Source: Pogostemon cablin
Taxonomy: Eukaryota; Streptophyta; Magnoliopsida; Lamiales; Lamiaceae
Reading direction: 5' to 3'
Length of the DNA: 64,000 nt
NCBI GenBank assembly: GCA_023678885.1
Contig: CM043001.1
Location: 10,638,092-10,702,091 of the forward strand
Part shown: piece by piece, positions 1 through 13,700 of the stretch
Layout of the letters: each line of letters opens with the position of its first letter
Position numbering within the stretch: the stretch's first letter is position 1
Notes under the pieces: generated by a model
The model's input: only the letters and a program-made list of their open reading frames with translations
Told to the model about the DNA's origin: nothing
The model's database searches: none
Translations under genes and position numbers: made by a program

Positions 1-2535
1 GTTAAGGTTTGTGGATATTGTAAGTGGTGGAGTCAAGAATTAGTTCGAGGTAATTTGTTTTTTGCAATAATAATAGTAATAAAGGATCACAATGAACATA
101 TAATGTTCGTATCTACCTGAATATTCTCACTTAAATAGATTTTGCATTTCTCTTTCATTGTGGATATATGTGGCTTTCAGGTTCTCTGATATGCAAAATT
201 TACATAAGTTCATATGCAATGTTTGCAATTTCTGAAAATATAGAAGAATAGGTCAAGTTGGTGATAGCTACAGAAAATTTGATGTATAATGTAGCAACTT
301 CAGTGTTGCAACATTAGCGAGGTAAATTTCTAGCAGGTGAGCTTTAAATTGTTTTATGAAATAGTTGTGCTAAATACCCTTTTGTTATCAGCTTTATGAA
401 ACAGGTAAATTTCCAGCATGAAATTTTATTGAGGTAAATTCCTTGTTTATGGTCAAATTTTTGTTACAATGAAGTGTTCGACTTGGTTTTAAGAAACACT
501 ATTACTGGGTTATTAAAGTAGTATATATTATGCATTAAGTTAAGAGGATTTGTGGTCCTTGAATTAAAACACTATTACTGAAGTTTAATTAGATGGAAGT
601 TGGAAGATCTGTTCTTTCTTGACAATATATATTTATTCAGTCTCATAATTTAGCTATAAATTTTTAACAAAAGGATAATTGATAGGATTACTTTTTAGTT
701 TGTGAAAACGAAATTAAAACCTACTCTTTTTTCCACTCAGTTACTACCACTCACTCAGAATATTAATAATAATCGTCATGTGAGTAAGAGATTCATGAGC
801 TGTGATTTTAATGACCACTCTGAAAGTAAAATTTGATTTAGTAATCTTGGAGGTCCTTAAAAGTTTGCAGAATAATTAGTTTCCATGCTAAACAGACATT
901 ATGATCAAATTGTAGGATTAGCCAAACCACATTAATTGAACTTATGTTTTGTTTTATAACAAAGTTGGCCTAGAATTTTAAATATCAGCTCATTTCTTTT
1001 GTAAAATGCTAATAAAAGATTAAATTAATTCTGAATTCATGCATCTTACGAAATTGTATTATATAATTGATAAATGATTTAGAGTTAGTTTCTATGTTGG
1101 GAACTTTTTTTTCCTTTTGTTGGGAACTTCATTGAGATTTAATTGTGTTTTATTCGAAATTTCTTTTTTTTTATATTGATGAAATAACTAAGAGTAAGGA
1201 AAAATCTTCCTTCAGGCTTAAATAGTGGCAAAAGATTTCTTGTGATTTTTTTAAGAGATAGCTAATATATATGGGAAGTTGCTCATAGATTAAAGAATGT
1301 TGTTTAATCTGCTTTGGCTCCTTGTTAGGTTTCTTTTGGGGAATCTTCTTTTATTGCTTTGCGTTTTAACTCCCCCTCATTTTCCTTTGCTGTCGAGATA
1401 TATCATTTAGCTGAATGTATGAATGTGTTTCTCTTTTTTGCGACCAGGGTACTGAGATGGAACCATTCAGTGTTTTATTAAGACAGACAAGTCTAAGTTG
1501 ACCTATCATCTATTTCTGTGCTTAAGACCTGGTAATTATTTCTTACTGATTTGTTGCTTATAATCAGTAAACGTAATTGATGGCCTATTTTTAGGATCGA
1601 ATACAGTGTAAATTACTCTTTGTGTCATAGTTGAGTGTCTGCGATCAATTGATCATGAAGCAACAAACTTTATAACTCAGTTATTCACGTGTTACTCTTG
1701 CTTAACTAAATTTTGTATATAAATTAAATTGTATAGCATCTTACTGAAGTAGTCTATTGATGTTGATATGGTAGAGAGTAATTTGCATTCTCATAAACTT
1801 GTGCTAGTCTTTTGGATAGGTATATTTCATGGAAATTTTATTTATGTCATTGAGTTACGAATACATATTTTACTGTCTTCTAGTGATAGAAGTGAACTTC
1901 TATGCCATATGAAACCCTTCCTGCTAACATGCATAATTTCATCTCTACACCCACGTTGAAATGCTTGTTTCAATTTTGGTTAGAAAAAATTATAAGTTCT
2001 ATTATCATATTTTGTACATATTATGTCTTGATCCATCTTTTTTTTCCTATATTATCATGTATCATTTCAAAGAAAAGTAGATTTTAATTCCAAAACTCCT
2101 GTTGGTGTTTAATACTTTAATTTATTGGGATTAAGAAACACAATATCTCTAAGTCATATTTATTTTTTTCTAATAAATAGTCATATTATGAAGTGCTTAA
2201 TATTTTATTTATCTCAGGTAAATTTAGTGAGACGATACATAAAGATAATGATAATATAATGGAAGGAAAGAAGATAAAGTGGATTGCAAACAATAAGTTG
2301 GGCATCTCTTGATCATGAGGTATAGCTTATAAATTGAGGTTTTATTTATATAAAATTGAAGTTTTTTAAATTTTATTAGTTAGGATAATCTTGTACTTTT
2401 AAATTTAGAGGATGACATGTATTTGAAATTCTTGTAAAAATTTTGTAAGTTTTTAGTTATATGACATAATCGCGTTTAATTTTATTTTAAAAATAATCTA
2501 AATTTATGTATAAAAATAAAAAAACAAAAATAATA
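1..2535. other. AT-rich unassigned sequence, no recognisable gene
   Basis: This stretch is AT-rich, carries none of the satellite found further right, and has no open frame longer than 63 codons on either strand. I recognise no protein domain. A few places resemble plant splice contexts, for example pyrimidine-rich tracts ending in CAG near 178 and 1447, and AGGTAAAT-like donors near 319, 402, 434 and 2217. It could therefore be intronic or untranslated sequence of a gene, or the interior of the CACTA element whose end lies at 3087. No CACTA-type left terminus matching that end is visible here, so if this is element interior its other end lies outside the window. Confidence 0.45.
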
Positions 2536-3087
2536 TGAAAGACATCATTTAAAAGCTGATGTCTATGCTAGGAAAGATATCGGTGGAGAAACAATGTGTT
2601 TTAGTGTATGATCGATGTCTTTTCTTATAATGACATCGGTGGAAAAATGATGTATTTTGGTGTGTGGCCGATGTCTTTTCTTATAAAGACATCGGGGAAA
2701 AAATAATGTCAAATAGGTGACAATCAATGTCTTTAAGTGGATACACATCGGTTAATAACTGATGCGTAATGTGTCTTCACCGATGTCTTTGCTGAGAAAG
2801 ACATCGGTTTAAAACCGATGTCTTTTTGTCCAATCTGATGTCTTTTCTAGGAAAGACATCGGTGAATAAACGATGTCTAATGTGTGCAACTGATGTCTTT
2901 CCATTGAAAGATATCGGTGGATAACCGATGTTAAAGTATGCAACTGATGTCTATACAAGGGAAAAGTCATCGGTTAAAAATCGATGTCTATCAGCGCGCA
3001 CTTTCAACATCGGGGCTTCAACATCGGCTGCTTGGTGAAATAAACATCGGTTTAAAATCGATGTCTATCAGCATTTTTGGTGTAGTG
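2536..3087. mobile_element. CACTA (En/Spm-type) transposon subterminal region and terminus
   Basis: About 550 bp densely packed with direct and inverted copies of a motif reading roughly CGATGTCTTT or its complement AAAGACATCG. Many are paired as short palindromes, for example around 2780-2825 and 2834-2875. The block ends in TGTAGTG at 3087, whose complement starts CACTACACC. Clusters of short subterminal repeats in both orientations next to a CACTA terminal inverted repeat are the hallmark of plant En/Spm-type elements, where they serve as transposase-binding sites. Only one end is visible and no transposase coding is recognised, so size, autonomy and orientation are open. The opposite end should lie to the left of the window or may be lost. 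Confidence 0.8.
3067..3087 (-). repeat. CACTA terminal inverted repeat (one end)
   Basis: Read on the minus strand the segment begins CACTACACCAAAAATGC, the usual form of a plant CACTA terminal inverted repeat. The plus-strand GATGTCTATCAGC just inside it also occurs at 2982-2994, so the terminal unit shares sequence with the subterminal repeats. The next three bases, TTT at 3088-3090, would be one copy of the 3-bp target duplication. The partner copy cannot be checked because the other end is not in the window. Confidence 0.8.
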
Positions 3088-4485
3088 TTTTGATGCTCAT
3101 TCAACCATTACGATGAACATTTCCTTTGTTTTGATGCATATTCCTTCATTTTGATGCTCATTCACTCATTACAATCAACATTTCCTTTGTTTCGATGCGT
3201 ATTTCCTTCATTTTGATGCTTCTTCGTTCATTACGGTCGATATTTCCTTTGTTTCGATGCCTATTTCCTTCATTTTGATGCTCATTCACTCATTACGATC
3301 AACATTTCCTTCATTCCGATGCATATTCCTTCATGTTGATGTTTATTCACTCATTATGATCAACAATTCCTTTGCTTCGATGCATATTTCCTTCATTTTG
3401 ATGCTTATTCACTCATTACGATCAACATTTCCTTTTTTTCGATGTGTATTTCCTTCATTTTGTAGATCATTCACTCATTGCGATCAACATTACCTTCATT
3501 TCGATGCATATTCCTTCATGTTGATGTTTATTCACTCATTAGGATCAATATTTCCTTTATTTCGATGTATATTTCCTTCATTTTGATGTTCATTCACTCA
3601 TTGCGATCAACATTTCCTTTCTTTCGATGCATATTCCTTCATTTTGATGCTCAATCACTCATTACGATCAACATTTCCTTTATTTCGATGCATATTTTCT
3701 TAATGTTGATTCTAATTCACTCATTACGATCAACATTTCCTTCATTTCGATGCATATTACTTCATGTTGATGTTCATTAACTCATTACGATCTACATTTC
3801 CTTTGTTTTGATGAAAAATTCCTTCATTTTGATGCTCATTCACTTATTACGATCAACATTTCCTTCATTTCGATGCATATTTCTTCATTTTGATGCTAAT
3901 TCACTCATTACGATCAACATTTCCTTTGTTTAGATGCATATTTCCTTCTTTTTGATGCTCATTCACTCATTACGATCAAAATTTCTTTCATTTCGATGCA
4001 TATTTCCTCGATTTTGATGCTCATTCACTCGTTACGATCAACATTTCCTTTGTTTCGATGCATAATACCTTCATTTTGATGCTCATTCACTCATTACAAT
4101 CATTATTTCCTTCATTTGGATGCATATTCCTTCATTTTGACGCTAATTCACTCATTACGATCAACATTTTCTTTGTTTCGATGCATATTTTCTTTATTTC
4201 CATGCATATTTCCTTTGTTTCGATGCCTATTCGTTCATTTTGATCTCATTCACTCATTAGGATCAACATTTCATTTGTTTCGATGCATATTTCCTATATT
4301 TTGATGCTCATTCACTCATTACGATCAGCATTTAATTTTTTCGATGCATATTCCATTATTTTGATTCTCATTCACTCATTACGATCATCATTTCTTTTGT
4401 TTCGATGCATATTTTCTTCATTTTGATGCGTATTTCCTTTGTTTGGATGCATATTACTTCATTTTGATGCTCATTCACTCATTAC

Positions 4486-5828
4486 GTTCATTATTTCATT
4501 TGTTTCGATGAATATTTCCTTCATTTTGATGCTCATTTACTCATTATGATCAACATTTACTTCATTTCGATGGATATTCCTTAATTTTGATGCTTATTCA
4601 CTCATTACGATCAACATTTCCTTTGTTTCGAGGCATATTTCTATCAATTTGATGCTCATTCACTCATTACCATCGACATTTCCTTCATTTCGATGCATAT
4701 TTCCTTCATTTTGATGCTCATTCACTCATTAAGATCTACATTTCCTTCATTTCAATGCATATTATTTTATTTTGATGCTCATTCACTTTTCCTCTGTTTT
4801 GATTCATATTCCTTTATTTCGATGCTCATTTACTAATTACGATCAACATTTCGTTTGTTTAGATGCTTATTTCCGTCATTTTGATGCTTATTCACTCGTA
4901 ACGATCAACATTTACATTGTTTCGATGCATATTTCCTTCATTTTGATGCTCATTCACTCATTACGATCAAATTCCCTTTGTTTCGAAGAATATTTCCTTC
5001 ATTTTGATGCTCATTCACTCATTACGATCAACATTTCCTTTGTTTCGATGAATATTTCTTCTATTTCGATGCTCATTCACTCATTATGATCAGTATATCC
5101 TTTCTTTCGATGCATATTTCCTTCATTTTGATGCTCATTCACTCATTACGATCAACATTTCCTTTATTTCGATACATATATCATTCATTTTGATGCTCAT
5201 TCACTCATTACGATGCACATTTCCTTTGTTTTGATGCATATTCCTTCATTTTTGATGCTCATTCACTCATTACGATAAACATTTCTTTGTTTCGATGCGT
5301 ATTTCCTTCATTTTTATGCTTATTCGTTCATTACAAAATCAACATTTCCTTTGTTTCAATGCATATTTCTTTAATTTTGATGCTCATTCACTCATTACGA
5401 TGAACATTTCCTTTGTTTTGATGCATATTCCTTCAGTTTGATGCTCATTCACTCATTGCGATCAACATTTCCTTTGTTTCGATGCATATTTCCTTCATTT
5501 TGATGCTTATTCGTTCATTACGGTCGACATTTCCATTGTTTCGATGCATATTTCCTTCATTTTCATGCTCATTCACTCATTACGATCAACATTTCCTTTT
5601 TTCGATGCATATATCCTTCATTTTGTAGATCATTTACTCATTGAGAGCAACATTTCCTTCATTTCGATGCATATTCCTTCATGTTGATGTTTATTCACTC
5701 ATTATGATCAACATTTCCTTTGTTTCGATGCATATTTCCTTCATGTTGATGCTCATTCACTCATTATGATCAACATTTTCTTTTTTTCGATGCATATTTA
5801 CTTCATTTTGATGCTCATTCTCTCATTA
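4486..5828 (+). repeat. 1343-bp satellite duplication, copy 1
   Basis: This block is followed directly by a second copy displaced by 1343 bp. Private variants shared at that offset include CGAGGCATATTTCTATC (4629 and 5972), TTCGAAGAATATTTCC (4982 and 6325) and the aberrant short monomer with CACTTTTCCTC (about 4785 and 6128). The offset is about 21.7 monomers. Exact borders are uncertain by a monomer or so because neighbouring monomers look alike. Confidence 0.8.
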
Positions 5829-7170
5829 TGTTCATTATTTCATTTGTTTCGATGCATATTTCCTTCATTTTGATGTCATTTACTCATTATGATCAACATT
5901 TACTTCATTTCGATGCATATTCCTTAATTTTGATGCTTATTCACTCATTACGATCAACATTTCCTTTGTTTCGAGGCATATTTCTATCAATTTGATGCTC
6001 ATTCACTCATTACCATCGACATTTCCTTCATTTCGATGCATATTTCCTTCATTTTGATGCTCATTCACTCATTAAGATCTACATTTCCTTCATTTCAATG
6101 CATATTATTTTATTTTGATGCTCATTCACTTTTCCTCTGTTTTGATTCATATTCCTTTATTTTGATGCTCATTTACTAATTACGATCAACATTTCGTTTG
6201 TTTAGATGCTTATTTCCGTCATTTTGATGCTTATTCACTCGTAACGATCAACATTTACATTGTTTCGATGCATATTTCCTTCATTTTGATGCTCATTCAC
6301 TCATTACGATCAAATTCCCTTTGTTTCGAAGAATATTTCCTTCATTTTGATGCTCATTCACTCATTACGATCAATATTTCCTTTGTTTCGATGAATATTT
6401 CTTCTATTTCGATGCTCATTCACTCATTATGATCAGTATATCCTTTCTTTCGATGCATATTTCCTTCATTTTGATGCTCATTCACTCTTTGCGATCAACA
6501 TTTCCTTTATTTCGATACATATATCATTCATTTTGATGCTCATTCACTCATTACGATGCACATTTCCTTTGTTTTGATGCATATTCCTTCATTTTTGATG
6601 CTCATTCACTCATTACGATCAACATTTCTTTGTTTCGATGCGTATTTCCTTTATTTTTATGCTTATTCGTTCATTACAAAATCAACATTTCCTTTGTTTC
6701 AATGCATATTTCTTTAATTTTGATGCTCATTCACTCATTACGATGAACATTTCCTTTGTTTTGATGCATATTCCTTCAGTTTGATGCTCATTCACTCATT
6801 GCGATCAACATTTCATTTGTTTCGATGCGTATTTCCTTCATTTTGATGCTTATTCGTTCATTACGGTCGACATTTCCATTGTTTCGATGTATATTTCCTT
6901 CATTTTCATGCTCATTCACTCATTACGATCAACATTTCCTTTTTTCGATGCATATATCCTTCATTTTGTAGATCATTTACTCATTGCGAGCAACATTTAC
7001 TTCATTTCGATGCATATTCCTTCATGTTGATGTTTATTCACTCATTATGATCAACATTTCCTTTGTTTCGATGCATATTTCCTTCATGTTGATGCTCATT
7101 CACTCATTATGATCAACATTTCCTTTTTTTCGATGCATATTTCCTTCATTTTGATGCTCATTCAATCATT
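5829..7170 (+). repeat. 1343-bp satellite duplication, copy 2
   Basis: Second copy of the block at 4486-5828. It differs by scattered substitutions and one single-base deletion near 5875 (GATGTCATT versus GATGCTCATT). Similarity to the first copy fades near 7150-7170, where the sequence continues with monomers resembling those at 27.2 and 30.5 kb. Confidence 0.75.
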
Positions 7171-10100
7171 GCAATCAACATTTCCTTTCTTTCGATGCAT
7201 ATTCCTTCATTTTGATGCTCAATCACTCATTACGATCAAAATTTCCTTTTATTTCGAGGCATATTTCATTCATTTTGATGATCATTCACTCATTACGATC
7301 AACATTTCCTTCATTTCGATGCATATTACTACGTGTTGATGCTCATTAATTCATTACGATTTACATTTCCTTTGTTTCGATGAAAATATCCTTCATTTTG
7401 ATGCTAATTCACTTATTACGATTAACATTTCCTTCATTTCGATGCATATTCCTTCATTTTGATGCTCATTCACTCATTACGATCAGCATTTCCTTTGTTT
7501 AGATGTATATTTCCTCCATTTTGATGCTCATTCACTCATTACGATCTACATTCCCCTAAATTAGATGCATATTACTTCATTTTGATGCTCATTCAGGCTT
7601 TACGATTAACATTTCCTCTGTTTCGATGCATATTCCTTCATTTCGATGCTCATTTACTAATTACGATCAGCATTTCCTTTGTTTAGATGCTTATTTACTT
7701 CATTTTGATGCTTATTCACTCATTATGATCAACATTTCCATTGTTTCGGTGCATATTTCCTTCATTTGATGCTCATTCACTCTTTACGATATACATTTCC
7801 TTTGTTTTGATGCATATTCCTTCATTTTGATGCTCATTCACTCATTACGATCAACATTTCCTTTGTTTCGATGCATATTTCCTTCATTTTAATGATTATT
7901 CACTCATTATGATCAACATTTCCTTTGTTTCGATGCATATTTCCTTCATTTTGATGCTCATTCACTCATTACGATTAACATTTCCTTTGTTTTGATGCAT
8001 ATTCCTTTATTTTTATGCTCATTCACTCATTACGATCAATATTTCCTTTGTTTAGATGCGTATTTCCTTCATTTTGATGCTTATTCGTTCATTACGGTCG
8101 ACATTTCCTTTGTTTCGAAGCACATATCCTTCATTTTGATGCTCATTCACTCATGACGATCAACATTTCCTTTTTTTCGATGCATATATCCTTCATTTTG
8201 TAGATCATTCACTCATTGCGATCAACATTTCATTCATTTTGATGCATATTCCTTAATGTTGATGTTTATTCACTCATTATGATCAACATTTCCTTTCTTT
8301 CTATGCATATTTCCATCTTTTTATGCTCATTCACTCATTGCGATCAACATTTCCTTTCTTTCGATGTATATTCCTTCATTTTGATGCTCATTCACTCATT
8401 ATGATCAACATTTCCTTTATTTCGAGGCATATTTCCTTCATTTTGATGATCTTCACTCATTACGATCAAAATTTCTTTCATTTCGATGCATATTTCCCTG
8501 ATTTTGATGCTCATTCACTCATTATGATCAACATTTCCTTTGTTTCGATGCGTAATACCTTCATTTTGATGCTCATTCACTCATTACAATCATTATTTCC
8601 CTCATTTGGATGCATATTCCTTCATTTCAATGCTCTTTCACTCATTACGATCAACATTTTCTTTGTTTCGATGCATATTTTCTTTATTTCGATGCATATT
8701 ACCCTTCCTTTGGATGCCTATTCCTTCATTTTGAGCTCATTCACTCATTACGATCAACATTTCCTATGTTTCGATGCATATTTCCTTCATTTTGATGCTC
8801 ATTCATTCGTTATGATCAACATTTCCTTTCTTTCGATGCATATTTCCAATATTTTGATGCTCATTCACTCATTACGATCAGCATTTTATTTTTTCGATGC
8901 ATGTTCCATTATTTTGATTCTCATTCACTCATTACGATTATCATTTTCTTTGTTTCGATGTATATTTTCTTCATTTTTATGCGTATTTCCTTTGTTTGGA
9001 TGCATATTACTTCATTTTGATGCTCATTCACTCATTACGTTCATTATTTCCTTCGTTTCGATGCATATTTCCTTCATTTTGATGCTCATTCACTCATTAC
9101 GATTAACATTTCCTTTATTTCGATGCATATTTCCTTCGTTTTGATGCTCATTCACTCATTACGATCGACATTTACTTCACTTCGATGCATATTCCTTAAT
9201 TTTGAAGCTCATTCACTCATTACGATCGACATTTCCTTCACTTTGATGCATATTTCCCTCAATTTGATGCTCATTCACTCATTACGATCGACATTTCCTT
9301 CATTTCGATGCATATTCCTTTATTTTGATTCTCATTCACTCATTATGATCAACATTTCATTTGTTTCGATGCATATTTCCTTCATTTTGATGCTCATTCA
9401 CTCATTACGATCAACATTTCCTTCTTTTCGATGCATATTTCCTTCATTTTGATCAACATTTCCTTTGTTTCGATGCATATTTTCTTCATTTTGATGCTCA
9501 TTCACTCATTATGAACAACATTTCCTTCATTTCGAATCATATTCCTTAATTTTGATGCTCATTCACTCCTTACGATCAGTATTTCCTTTGTTTCGATGCA
9601 TATTTCCTTCATTTTGATGCTCATTCACTCATTAAGATCTACATTTCCTTCATTTCAATGCATATTACTTCATTTTGATGCTCATTCACTCATTACGATG
9701 AACATTTCCTCTGTTTCGATGCATATTCCTTCATTTCGATGCTCATTTACTAATTACGATCAACATTTCCTTTGTTTAGATGCTTATTTCCTTCATTTTG
9801 ATGCTTATTCACTCATTAGGATCAATATTTACATTGTTTCGATGCATATTTCTTCCATTTTGATGCTCATTCACTCATTACGATCAACATTCCCTTTGTT
9901 TCGAAGAATATTTTCTTTATTTTGATGCTCATTCACTCATTACGATCAACATTTCTTTTGTTTTGATGAATATTTCCTCATTTCGATGCTCATTCACTCA
10001 TTATGATCAACATATCCTTTTTTTCGATGCATATTTCCTTCATTATGATGCTCAATCACACATTACGATCAACATTTCCTTTATTTCGATACATATATCC

Positions 10101-10744
10101 TTCATTTTGATGCTCATTCACTCATTACGATGCACATTTCCTTTCTTTTGATGCATATTCCTTCATTTTGATGCTCATTCACTCATTACGATCAACATTT
10201 CTTTGTTTCGATGCATATTTCCTTCATTTTTATGCTTATTCGTTTATTACAAAGTCAACATTTCCTTTGTTTCAATGCATATTTCCTTCATTTTGATTAT
10301 CATTCACTCATTATGATCAACATTTCCTTTGTTTCAATGCATATTTCCTTCATTTTGATGCTCATTCACTCGTTACGATGAACATTTCCTTTATTTTGAT
10401 GCATATTCCTTCATTTTGATGCTCATTCACTCATTGCGATCAACATTTCCTTTGTTTCGATGCGTATTTCCTTCATTTTGATGCTTATTCCTTCATTACG
10501 GTCGACATTTCCATTGATTCAATGCATATTTCCTTCATTTTGATGCTCATTCACTCATTACGATCAACATTTCCTTTTTTCGATGCATATATTCCTTCTT
10601 GTTGATGTTTATTTACTCATTATGATCAACATTTCCTTTGTTTCGATGCATATTTTCTTCGTTTTGATGCTCATTCACTCATTACGATAAAAATTTCCTT
10701 TTTTTCGATGCATATTTCCTTCATTTTGATGCTCATTCACTCAT
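7171..10744 (+). repeat. Satellite segment paralogous to about 31.0-33.96 kb
   Basis: Monomers here are rather diverged and lack a local tandem HOR. From about 7.8 kb to 10.37 kb they follow the same order of variant monomers as the segment at 31.3-33.95 kb. The offset is 23523 bp up to about 8.3 kb and 23585 bp after it, a difference of exactly one 62-bp monomer (an extra monomer near 31810-31872). Shared oddities include GATGATCTTCACTC (8449 and 32034) and the shortened monomer with TTTTGATCAACATTTC near 9451 and 33036. This marks an old internal duplication of the array. Confidence 0.75.
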
Positions 10745-13700
10745 TGCGATCAACATTTCCATTCTTTCGATGCATATTCCTTCATTTTGATGCTCAATCA
10801 CTCATTACGATCAACATTTCCTTTATTTCGAGGCATATTTCCTTCATTTTGATGATCATTCACTCATTACGATCAATATTTCCTTCATTTCGATACATAT
10901 TACTTCATGTTTATGCTCACTAATTCATTACGATTTATATTTCCTTTGTTTCGATGAAAATTTCCTTCATTTTGATGCTCATTCACTTATTACGATCAAC
11001 ATTTCCTTCATTTCGATGCATATTCCTTCATTTTGATGCTCATTCACTCATTACGATCAGCATTTCCTTCGTTTAGATGCATATTTACTCTATTTTGATG
11101 CTCATTCACTCATTACGATCTACATTTCTCTCAATTTAATGCATATTACTTCATTTTGATGCTCATTCAGTCAGTACGATGAACATTTCCTCTGTTTCGA
11201 TGCATATTCCTTCATTTCGATGCTCATTTACTAATTACGATCAACATTTCCTTTGTTTAGATGCTTATTTCCTTTATTTTGATGCTTATTCACTCATTAC
11301 GATCAACATTTACATTGTTTCGATGCATATTTCCTTCATTTTGATGCTCATTCACTCATTATGATCAACATTCCCTTTGTTTCGAAGCATATTTCCTTCA
11401 TTTTGATGCTCATTCACTCATTATGATCAACATATCCTTTCTTTCGATGCATATTTTCTTCGTTTTGATGCTCATTCACTCATTACGATCAATAGTTCCT
11501 TTGTTTCGATGCATATATCTGTCATTTTGATGCTCATTCACTCTTTACGATACACATTTCCTTTGTTTTAATGCATATTCCTTCATTTTGATGCTCATTC
11601 AGTCGTTACGATCAATATTTCCTTTGTTTCGATGCATATTTCCTTTATTTTGATGATCATTCACTCATTATGTTCAACATTTCCTTTGTTTCGATGCATA
11701 TTTTCTTCATTTTGATGCTCATTCACTCATTACGATGAACATTTCCTTTGTTTTGATGCATATTCCTTCATTTTGATGCTCATTCACTCATTACGATTAA
11801 CATTTCCTTTGTTTCGATGCGTATTTCCTTCATTTTGATGCTCATTCACTTATTACGATCAACATCTCCTTTGTTTCGAAGCACATTTCCTTCATTTTGA
11901 TGCTCATTCACTCATGACGATCAACATTTCCTTTTTTTTCGATGCATATATCCTTCATTTTGTAGATCATTCACTCATTGCGATCAATATTTCCTTCATT
12001 TTGATGCATATTCCTTCATGTTGATGTTTATTCACTCATTATGATCAACATTTCCTTTCTTTCGATGCATATTCCTTCATTTTGATGCTCAATCACTCAT
12101 TACGATCAACATTTCCTTTACTTCGAGGCATATTTCCTTCATTTTGATGATCATTCACTCATTACGATCAATATTTCCTTCATTTCGATGCATATTTCTT
12201 CATGTTTATGCTCACTAATTCATTACGATTTACATTTCCTTTGTTTCGATGAAAATTTCCTTCATTTTGATGCTCATTCACTTATTACGATCAACATTTC
12301 CTTCATTTCGATGCATATTCCTTCATTTTGATGCTCATTCACTCATTACGATCAGCATTTCCTTCGTTTAGATGCATATTTCCTCCATTTTGATGCTCAT
12401 TCACTCATTACGATCTACATTTCTCTCAATTCAATGCATATTACTTCATTTTGATGCTCATTCAGTCAGTACGATGAACATTTCCTCTGTTTCGATGCAT
12501 ATTCCTTCATTTCGATGCTCATTTACTAATTACGATCAACATTTCCTTTGTTTAGATGCTTATTTCCTTTATTTTGATGCTTATTCACTCATTACGATCA
12601 ACATTTACATTGTTTCGATGCATATTTCCTTCATTTTGATGCTCATTCACTCATTACGATCAACATTCCCTTTGTTTCGATGCATATTTCCTTCATTTTG
12701 ATGCCCATTCACTCATTATGATCAACATATCCTTTCTTTCGATGCATATTTTCTTCGTTTTGATGCTCATTCACTCATTACGATCAATAATTCCTTTGTT
12801 TCGATGCATATATCTGTCATTTTGATGCTCATTCACTCTTTACGATACACATTTCCTTTGTTTTAATGCATATTCCTTCATTTTGATGCTCATTCAGTCA
12901 TTACGATCAATATTTCCTTTGTTTCGATGCATATTTCCTTCATTTTGATGATCATTCACTCATTATGTTCAACATTTCCTTTGTTTCGATGCATATTTTC
13001 TTCATTTTGATGCTCATTCACTCATTACGATGAACATTTCCTTTGTTTTGATGCATATTCCTTCATTTTGATGCTCATTCACTCATTACGATTAACATTT
13101 CCTTTGTTTCGATGCGTATTTCCTTCATTTTGATGCTCATTCACTCATTACGATCAACATCACCTTTGTTTCGAAGCACATTTCCTTCATTTTGATGCTC
13201 ATTCACTCATGACGATCAACATTTCCTTTTTTTTCGATGCATATATCCTTCATTTTGTAGATCATTCACTCATTGCGATCAATATTTCCTTCATTTTGAT
13301 GCATATTCCTTCATGTTGATGTTTATTCACTCATTATGATCAACATTTCCTTTCTTTCGATGCATATTCCTTCATTTTGATGCTCAATCACTCATTACGA
13401 TCAACATTTCCTTTACTTCGAGGCATATTTCCTTCATTTTGATGATCATTCACTCATTACGATCAATATTTCCTTCATTTCGATGCATATTTCTTCATGT
13501 TTATGCTCACTAATTCATTACGATTTACATTTCCTTTGTTTCGATGAAAATTTCCTTCATTTTGATGCTCATTCACTTATTACGATCAACATTTCCTTCA
13601 TTTCGATGCATATTCCTTCATTTTGATGCTCATTCACTCATTACGACCAGCATTTCCTTCGTTTAGATGCATATTTCCTCCATTTTGATGCTCATTCACT

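Noticed and set aside
481..580. CACTATTACTG motifs (near 497 and 569) as the left CACTA terminus
   Set aside because: They do not continue with the CACCAAAAATGC expected from the right terminus and have no subterminal repeats beside them.
1768..2087. Short frames of 61-63 codons in the left flank
   Set aside because: Chance length for AT-rich DNA, overlapping each other, hydrophobic composition typical of T-rich sequence, no domain.
2563..2748. Minus-strand 61-codon frame in the CACTA subterminal block
   Set aside because: It lies wholly within the palindromic subterminal repeats and has no domain.
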